A DNA stretch of 6,269 bases from BOKZ01 sp040900165 (GTDB lineage: Bacteria; Patescibacteriota; UBA1384; 2-12-FULL-50-11). Positions 1 through 4,029 of this stretch are shown here, one piece after another (position 1 is the first letter of the stretch; each line of letters opens with the position of its first letter). The stretch is from positions 1-6,269 of the forward strand of contig JBBDZM010000004.1 of NCBI GenBank assembly GCA_040900165.1. The letters run 5' to 3'. The position numbers and the translations under genes were made by a program. The notes under the pieces are model-generated. The model was not told where the DNA came from. It saw only the letters and a list, made by a program, of their open reading frames with translations, and ran no database searches.

Positions 1-3
1 TGT

Positions 4-315
4 TCAGGCGGCTTTCATTCTCCGCCGCTTCTTTCTCTTGCCGGTTGTCGGCTTGGAGTTTTGAAGCTGTCCGCACTTGGTTACCGTTTTCTCGCCGAAT
101 CGTTTGATGGCGAAGAAGACGGTGTGTTGGTGCCGGCATAAATGATTTGCACCGGAGGCGAAGATGTGGCCGTTTGGCCCGTCTGGGGTTGCAAGCTTCT
201 CTACCTTGTAATTGAGTCCCATTAGGGCACCAATCAAGTCGGGGAACGTCCTTCCTTGGAGAAATCGTAAGGCAACATCCAATGCCTCCTCGTGGCAGGT
301 ACAGTTGTCTCTCAT
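4..315 (-). CDS. Unrecognised 103-aa protein with Cys/His motifs and a basic tail
   Basis: I do not recognise this protein and assign no function. The reading frame is open upstream to a TTG at 397-399, but a canonical promoter at 356-384 lies inside that extension, so the ATG at 313-315 is the first start downstream of the predicted transcription start. From it the product is 103 residues, ending at a TGA at 4-6. Visible features are an N-terminal C5-x-C7-H8 cluster, a second Cys/His cluster H58-x-C60-x-H62-x-H64, a lone C81, and a very basic tail at residues 93-101 (KRKKRRRMK). There is no signal peptide or membrane segment, so it is probably cytoplasmic. The clusters could bind metal and the tail could bind nucleic acid; both are inferences. 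Only a weak purine-rich stretch precedes the ATG. Its own promoter suggests it is transcribed apart from the upstream toroid gene. It could also be a lineage-specific orphan. Confidence 0.6.
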   Translation of the reverse strand: MRDNCTCHEEALDVALRFLQGRTFPDLIGALMGLNYKVEKLATPDGPNGHIFASGANHLCRHQHTVFFAIKRFGEKTVTKCGQLQNSKPTTGKRKKRRRMKAA

Positions 316-340
316 GTCAATCACCACTCTTGCGAAGTGC

Positions 341-359
341 GAATTGTGTAAGGCAATTC
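341..359. promoter_or_regulatory. Inverted repeat centred on a predicted start site (candidate operator)
   Basis: GAATTG (341-346) and CAATTC (354-359) form a perfect 6-bp inverted repeat with a 7-bp gap. Its centre at 350 coincides with the predicted transcription start (about 349), and one arm overlaps the -10 box. A repressor dimer bound here would block the promoter. The geometry is seen directly; the regulatory role is inference, and no regulator gene is in the window. Confidence 0.35.
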
Positions 360-384
360 TAGAGTGATTCTGTGGAAAAGTCAA
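356..384 (-). promoter_or_regulatory. Sigma70-type promoter of the 103-aa gene
   Basis: On the minus strand, TTGACT (379-384) is followed by a 17-bp spacer and TAGAAT (356-361). These are 5/6 matches to each of the -35 and -10 consensus boxes at the optimal spacing. The predicted transcription start is near 349, giving a leader of about 34 nt before the ATG at 315. It begins 9 bp past the stop codon of the toroid gene and reads toward the small basic protein. This is the best promoter in the window and is the reason for rejecting the longer TTG-initiated frame. Confidence 0.7.
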
Positions 385-392
385 GAACGGCG

Positions 393-1793
393 CTACCAAC
401 AGCGGACTATCGCGGAAGCACTGGCGCTGGCCCAGCCGTCGCCAGCCGAGGCACTGGCGGAAGCCGAAGCACTACAGCCGTGAAAGGTTTCGACAGTGGA
501 TACAACAACACTAGTTTTGGCTGATTGTTTCTTGCTGGCAGGAGAGCTGGTGTTCGCGCCTGGCGGTGAAGGAGGTTGGGGTGGTGGCGTTGCTAATCGG
601 ATAATTGGCAACTGTTTTCCAGAGAGTGCCAAAACGGCGTAGCTAGTAGCAAGATAAGATTTCTGTCCGGCAAAAAGATAGCTGCCGTCGCTTTGGCGGT
701 TGGCTATCAGGTAGTTTTCGGTTGCGGCATTGTTTTGATCAACGGCACGCAAGCCCAGCGCCGTCCAAGCCGTTGAAGGCACGTTTGAAGGTTGGCCTGG
801 CCGAAAACCGAACCCGCCGTCGTTGTTTTGGGCTAACAGCAAATAGTTTGTGGCGGCGCTTATTTGCGCAGCATAGCCGGTACTTAATCGCAGCGCCCAC
901 AAGGCCGCTGCCGTCATATCGACATCGCCGTCGCCTTCAAGCGAGAAACCAAAGCTGCCGTTGGAGCGCTGGGAGCTGACAATGAAGGCAAAAACTTGCT
1001 GGTGGGTGTCTAGCCACGGCCTGTTTGCCCCGGCCAAAGCTAGTACGCCAAAGATATCGTCGTTGACCAAGCTTTTCTCGCCGATTTGGTTGCCATCGAA
1101 GCTGGCAACTATTGCCGCTAATTCGGCAGCGGCACTATGGCCTTGTGCCGTTTTTGCCAATGCCACTCGTGCCTGGGAGGTAACGGCGACGCTGGCTGTG
1201 TTGCCCACTGGAACGTCTCTGCCACCACTTCCCAATGCCATCGCTGCCCAATCTTGCTCGGCTTTGCTGGCCTGGGCGTAGTTATTTAACAGGTATGTAA
1301 ATGACCCACCCCCCTGGGTTATTTCCGGCGAGGGGATGGTGGGCGGGCTTTGTTGGGCAGGTTGGTCGTTGCAGATGGTTTGAGCGGCCGCTGGCAACAC
1401 TGGCTGGGAACCGTCGCCGAATGCAAGCAAGTAGACATGGCTATCCCGAGGGCCGATGCTCGCTGGACCAAAATTCGAAAACTGCAGCGTGCCCGTTGGG
1501 CCGTCTGCCTCCCAAAGTCCCCAAAAGTTTTGTTGGGCAGTCGGGTCGCTGGAAACCGGGCCGTCGTAGCCAATTAATGAGTAGATAAAACCGGTGTCGT
1601 CTTGCTTCGGCGCAAAGCCGTTGTGTTGCAACGCCGATAAAATATTTAATTCCTGCGAGCGGATGCAGGAAACTTTTTGTTTGTCCGGACTAACCGCCGC
1701 CAGCACGAAGCCCTCATTGCTGGCAAAAAGTATCAGCGGCAGCGAGGCAGAAGCGACAACTAGTGCTAAAACCGGCAGAAACAGTTTCTTCAT
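393..1793 (-). CDS. Secreted toroid (prenyltransferase-like) protein with DUF4430/SCO2322-like N-terminal domain
   Basis: The product is 466 residues and exported. An N-terminal signal (MKK, then a hydrophobic segment at about 4-24) is followed by a domain at about 43-141. This domain has a TGFIYSLIGYDG segment, QQNFWGLW and a Gly/Ser-rich FSNFG stretch, resembling the DUF4430/SCO2322-like domains of bacterial secreted proteins. C43 and C141 bracket it and could form a disulfide. A Pro-rich linker (about 144-158) leads to an alpha/alpha-toroid region (about 165-395). It contains three repeats with Q/N-x-x-DG/NG-S/G-F/Y cores near 275-283, 322-330 and 367-374, plus typical DMTAAALWAL and PSTAWTALGL helices. 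It closes with ALSGKQLPI, like the end of toroids paired with DUF4430. A second Pro-rich linker (403-411) precedes the Ser-Ala tail (440-465). It is not expected to be a terpene cyclase, since it is extracellular and has no DxDD motif; ligand binding, as in intrinsic factor, is more plausible. The ATG has no evident Shine-Dalgarno and lies 48 bp from the lipoprotein stop. No terminator is evident after it. Confidence 0.8.
   Translation of the reverse strand: MKKLFLPVLALVVASASLPLILFASNEGFVLAAVSPDKQKVSCIRSQELNILSALQHNGFAPKQDDTGFIYSLIGYDGPVSSDPTAQQNFWGLWEADGPTGTLQFSNFGPASIGPRDSHVYLLAFGDGSQPVLPAAAQTICNDQPAQQSPPTIPSPEITQGGGSFTYLLNNYAQASKAEQDWAAMALGSGGRDVPVGNTASVAVTSQARVALAKTAQGHSAAAELAAIVASFDGNQIGEKSLVNDDIFGVLALAGANRPWLDTHQQVFAFIVSSQRSNGSFGFSLEGDGDVDMTAAALWALRLSTGYAAQISAATNYLLLAQNNDGGFGFRPGQPSNVPSTAWTALGLRAVDQNNAATENYLIANRQSDGSYLFAGQKSYLATSYAVLALSGKQLPIIRLATPPPQPPSPPGANTSSPASKKQSAKTSVVVSTVETFHGCSASASASASAGDGWASASASAIVRCW
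399..476 (-). repeat. Cys-flanked Ser-Ala dipeptide repeat tail
   Basis: This codes for residues 440-465 of the toroid protein: C440, five Ser-Ala units (441-450), G-D-G-W, then seven residues of Ala-Ser alternation (455-461), IVR and C465. The eight Ser codons mix both unlinked families: AGT, TCG, TCC, AGT, TCG, then AGC, AGT, TCC. Some 9-bp DNA repeats exist (GCACTGGCG on the plus strand at 418-426 and 451-459, 33 bp apart), so limited duplication occurred. The mix of AGY and TCN codons nevertheless argues that the pattern is held at protein level. Confidence 0.75.
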
Positions 1794-1806
1794 GTTGATT
1801 GGTTGT

Positions 1807-1842
1807 AATAAAAAAACGGGGCAGATGCAATTGCATCTGCCC
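1807..1842 (-). terminator. Intrinsic terminator after the lipoprotein gene
   Basis: A perfect 24-bp palindrome (1819-1842, outer arm GGGCAGATGC) would fold as a 10-bp stem with an AATT loop. On the minus strand it is followed by CG and seven T residues (1810-1816). The stem begins at the first base of the lipoprotein's TAG stop codon (1842-1844). This is a textbook Rho-independent terminator for minus-strand transcription and ends just before the toroid gene. No T-run follows on the plus strand, so it is unidirectional. Partial read-through could couple the two genes. Confidence 0.85.
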
Positions 1843-2174
1843 TAAAAGGTCTGCCAGGCGATTATGTCGCCGGCGTTAACCGAGGAGTTGACCGACTTGT
1901 CGCCAGCCGATCCGCTATCAAAAAATTGCTGGCCATTGACGGTAAAGAAGATATCCCCCTCCATTACTGTCTGGCCGTTTTGTGTGAGAGCATTCACGTA
2001 CGGCGTATTGCCAATGGCGCGGTCGGGGTCGTATTCCACTGTGTAGCCAAGCGCTTCGGTCAGCGCCAACACTGTTTCGATGTTCGAGCCACCACCACCG
2101 CCGCAACCGGCGACGACGGCTAATCCGGCGGCGGTAACGGTTAGGGACAGAAAATCCCGTCTAGTCATTGTCAT
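1842..2174 (-). CDS. Tat-type lipoprotein with a DUF4430-like domain
   Basis: The protein is 110 residues. Its N-terminus carries a twin-arginine motif (TRRDFLSLT, R5-R6), a short hydrophobic stretch (about 11-22) and a lipobox VAGC with C24, followed by poly-Gly (25-29). It is therefore predicted to cross the membrane by the Tat pathway and be lipid-anchored at C24. The mature part (about 31-110) contains TPYVNAL, IFFTVNG, a glycine-containing turn and a final VNAGDIIAWQTF. That order matches DUF4430, the small beta-domain found in transcobalamin-like and other surface proteins: a YxVNG-like strand, then a GD-I-W ending. The start at 2174 is preferred over the ATG at 2168 because a GGAG lies 8 nt upstream. 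Its neighbour is the toroid protein, suggesting joint work at the cell surface. The ligand is unknown; assignment to DUF4430 rests on pattern recognition only. Confidence 0.75.
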   Translation of the reverse strand: MTMTRRDFLSLTVTAAGLAVVAGCGGGGGSNIETVLALTEALGYTVEYDPDRAIGNTPYVNALTQNGQTVMEGDIFFTVNGQQFFDSGSAGDKSVNSSVNAGDIIAWQTF

Positions 2175-2182
2175 AAAGAACG

Positions 2183-2186
2183 CTCC
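2183..2186 (-). promoter_or_regulatory. Ribosome binding site of the lipoprotein gene
   Basis: GGAG on the minus strand lies 8 nt before the ATG at 2172-2174, ideal spacing, against 14 nt for the alternative ATG at 2166-2168. It is the clearest Shine-Dalgarno sequence at any of the four visible starts and fixes this one. Confidence 0.65.
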
Positions 2187-2202
2187 AAATGAGTCTTCGG
2201 CA

Positions 2203-2231
2203 ATAATACACGGCGGGATACGCCGTGTAAG
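2203..2231 (-). promoter_or_regulatory. Candidate promoter of the lipoprotein gene
   Basis: On the minus strand, TATTAT (2203-2208, 5/6 to the -10 consensus) lies 17 bp after CTTACA (2226-2231, 4/6 to the -35 consensus). The predicted start is near 2196, just ahead of the GGAG. The spacer is almost exactly filled by the inverted repeat at 2207-2229, so the same bases could act as an operator or as a hairpin ending uvrC transcripts. Confidence 0.4.
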
Positions 2232-2247
2232 TCGCTTACTAGCGACT
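2207..2247 (-). terminator. Two abutting hairpins downstream of uvrC
   Basis: The first hairpin on the minus-strand transcript is a 7-bp stem with a 4-nt loop (2230-2236 with 2241-2247). The second is a 9-bp stem with a 5-nt loop (2207-2215 with 2221-2229). They touch without a spacer and start 27 nt after the uvrC stop. Only an interrupted U-run follows (TTATT, ending at 2202), so if this is a terminator it is an imperfect one. Confidence 0.4.
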
Positions 2248-2273
2248 ATAGTAAACTCGCTTTAGGAAAGCAA

Positions 2274-3914
2274 TTAGCCGGAATTTCCGAGGGACTTTTT
2301 CCGTTGCCGGCTACGCTGGAAAGTAATGCCGAAGCGATGGACTTCGTCGCGGATGCGCGCCAACAGCCGCAATCCCTTGTGGCCGCGCGGCGTGGAGAGC
2401 GGCATTTTTTTCCCGGGCAGAAAAACGCGGTCCGGTTTTTTCGCCAAGGAAATTATCGCCTTTGGCTGCATCGGTGCCCCTTCCGCCCCCTGGAGCGCAA
2501 ACTTCAGCTGCTCCGGCCCGCCATCAATTACCAGTAAATCCGGTGCCAGCCGAGCCGTGTCGTGGAGACGGCGGCTGACCACTTCACGAATCATCGCGAA
2601 ATCGTTTTGGCCGGTGACGGTTTTAATAATGTAGCGGCGGTAGTTGTCTTTGTCGGGCTGCCCGTTGTGAAAACTAACCGATGCCCCGACCGCCTCGCTT
2701 TTACCTAAATTAGAGATATCAATTGCCTCAATTCGTTCCGGTAAAAACTTCAATTTCAGCAGCTCTTGTAGAGCCAGGACGCCGACGATGGAGTCGCCCC
2801 TGCCTAGTAGTTTCAGCTCTAACTTAGCTTTGGCGTTGCGGTTGGCTAGCTCCACCATTTGGTGTTTACTGCCGCGCTCCGGCACGGTCACGGCCACTCG
2901 CTGCGCGGCCGCATCAGCCAACAGCGCGGCGATGGCGTCTTGATCGGCAATCTCCCTGGGAATAACGACTAATTTAGATATCAGCCCGCTTGTTCGGTAG
3001 AACGAAACCAAAAATTGCCTGACGATTTCCCCGACGGTTTCGCCGGGCCGGACGGCAAAGTAATAATCGCGCTGCCCGACCAACCTACCCTCACGAATAT
3101 TCTGCACAACCACCGCCGCATTCGTGCTGGTGGCGTAGGCGCCGACGGCGTCGTAATCATCAAGGTCAGCCGATACAACTTGTTGGCGCTGGGTTACTTG
3201 CCCTAGAGCTTCTAGGCGGTCGCGGAGCTTAGCCGCCAATTCAAATTGATGGTTGTCTGATGCTGCCGTCATTTTATTGCGTAGCTCAAAGATTAAATTT
3301 TTACGCTTCCCACGGAGGAAGTCGGCCGCTTTGGTAATATTTTCGCGGTATTTTTCGTCGGTAATTTCATCGGCCAACACGCACGGATTTCCGGAGAGCT
3401 GACAGTAAAAACAGGGCCGTTGGCTACCGGCCAGTTTTTTGGGGCTAATATGAATGCCGTACAAATTGCGCAGAAACTCTAATGTGAACCGGGCGGCCCG
3501 GGCGGATAAATACGGACCAAAGTATTGGAGCCCAGCTTTACTGCTGCGGCGGCGGGTAATGCTAAAACGCGGAAACGGCTCGTCACGGTTAAGCTGAATA
3601 AACGGAAATGACTTGTCGTCGGTCAGTTTGATATTAAATTTTGGTTCAAACTCTTTAATAAAACTCGACTCAACTAGCAATGCTTCCAGCTCGTTTTCGA
3701 CGATAACGGCTTCTACGTCTCGGGCCAAGCCCATCATCACGGCAATCCACGGGCGATCGCTGTGGTTGCTGGAGACATAGCTGCCAACCCTGTTTTTCAG
3801 GTTTATGGCCTTGCCAACATATAAAACCTGGCCATCTTCATCAAGGAAGCGGTAGATACCGGGGTTGGCGGGCAAGTGTTTAATTTTGTCTATTAGCGGT
3901 TGCGGTATTGACAT
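2274..3914 (-). CDS. uvrC: UvrABC system protein C (excision nuclease), short form
   Basis: UvrC makes the 3' and 5' incisions around a lesion bound by UvrB in nucleotide excision repair, in the cytoplasm. The 546 residues begin with a GIY-YIG nuclease domain: GIY 19-21, YVG 32-34, R42, and a Glu-rich helix around 73-90. A Cys cluster follows (C168, C171, C178), then a UVR (UvrB-contact) helix pair at about 203-238. The C-terminal RNase H-like nuclease keeps D399 (in IDIS), D438, D464 (in VIDGG) and H526 (in RDEVHRF), matching the known catalytic set of E. coli UvrC. The usual (HhH)2 DNA-binding domain is absent; E. coli UvrC is about 610 residues. With only 99 bp before the next gene there is no room for it. 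The ATG at 3914 is the only start in frame after an upstream TGA and lacks a Shine-Dalgarno. It lies 115 bp after uvrA on the same strand. Confidence 0.96.
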   Translation of the reverse strand: MSIPQPLIDKIKHLPANPGIYRFLDEDGQVLYVGKAINLKNRVGSYVSSNHSDRPWIAVMMGLARDVEAVIVENELEALLVESSFIKEFEPKFNIKLTDDKSFPFIQLNRDEPFPRFSITRRRSSKAGLQYFGPYLSARAARFTLEFLRNLYGIHISPKKLAGSQRPCFYCQLSGNPCVLADEITDEKYRENITKAADFLRGKRKNLIFELRNKMTAASDNHQFELAAKLRDRLEALGQVTQRQQVVSADLDDYDAVGAYATSTNAAVVVQNIREGRLVGQRDYYFAVRPGETVGEIVRQFLVSFYRTSGLISKLVVIPREIADQDAIAALLADAAAQRVAVTVPERGSKHQMVELANRNAKAKLELKLLGRGDSIVGVLALQELLKLKFLPERIEAIDISNLGKSEAVGASVSFHNGQPDKDNYRRYIIKTVTGQNDFAMIREVVSRRLHDTARLAPDLLVIDGGPEQLKFALQGAEGAPMQPKAIISLAKKPDRVFLPGKKMPLSTPRGHKGLRLLARIRDEVHRFGITFQRSRQRKKSLGNSG

Positions 3915-3926
3915 AGTGTATTGGTT

Positions 3927-3932
3927 ATTATA
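3927..3932 (-). promoter_or_regulatory. -10 box immediately upstream of uvrC
   Basis: A perfect TATAAT on the minus strand lies 12 bp before the uvrC ATG, placing a start site near 3920 and leaving a leader of only about 6 nt. No good -35 box exists at 16-18 bp; TTGATC (3943-3948) is too close at 10 bp. With no Shine-Dalgarno present, near-leaderless translation is inferred. Confidence 0.4.
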
Positions 3933-3972
3933 TAATTTCTTCGATCAAGGTTTTTACTTCCCTCCGAGACCA

Positions 3973-4022
3973 CCTGCCCTCTTCCCAGGCAGGATTCAGG
4001 GCCCCGCTTCGTGCGGGGCCCT
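3973..4022 (-). terminator. GC-rich hairpins between uvrA and uvrC
   Basis: The main hairpin is a perfect 10-bp stem (3998-4007 with 4013-4022, arm AGGGCCCCGC) with a 5-nt loop, 7 bp after the uvrA stop codon. A weaker 6-bp stem (CCTGCC at 3973-3978 with GGCAGG at 3988-3993) follows. On the minus strand neither is followed by a T-run, so the first may end or stabilise the uvrA transcript by a route other than a classical U-tract terminator. Confidence 0.5.
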
Positions 4023-4029
4023 ACTTCGT

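Noticed and set aside
341..359. Resemblance of the inverted repeat to the lac operator (AATTGTG...CAATT)
   Set aside because: The spacing differs and no LacI-family gene is present; the likeness of short AT-rich arms is probably coincidence.
316..399. N-terminal extension of the small basic protein from a TTG at 397-399
   Set aside because: The extension contains the -35 and -10 boxes of a good promoter and would overlap the end of the toroid gene, so the ATG at 315 is preferred.
393..1793. Squalene-hopene or other terpene cyclase activity for the toroid protein
   Set aside because: It has an export signal, only a few weak repeats, no DxDD catalytic motif and a fused DUF4430/SCO2322-like domain, so an enzyme of terpene metabolism is unlikely.
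3933..3950. Tiny leader ORF (TTG ATC GAA GAA ATT ATA TAA) after a GGAGG before uvrC
   Set aside because: Six codons from a TTG at 12-nt spacing from the GGAGG are easily a chance event; no attenuation structure goes with it.
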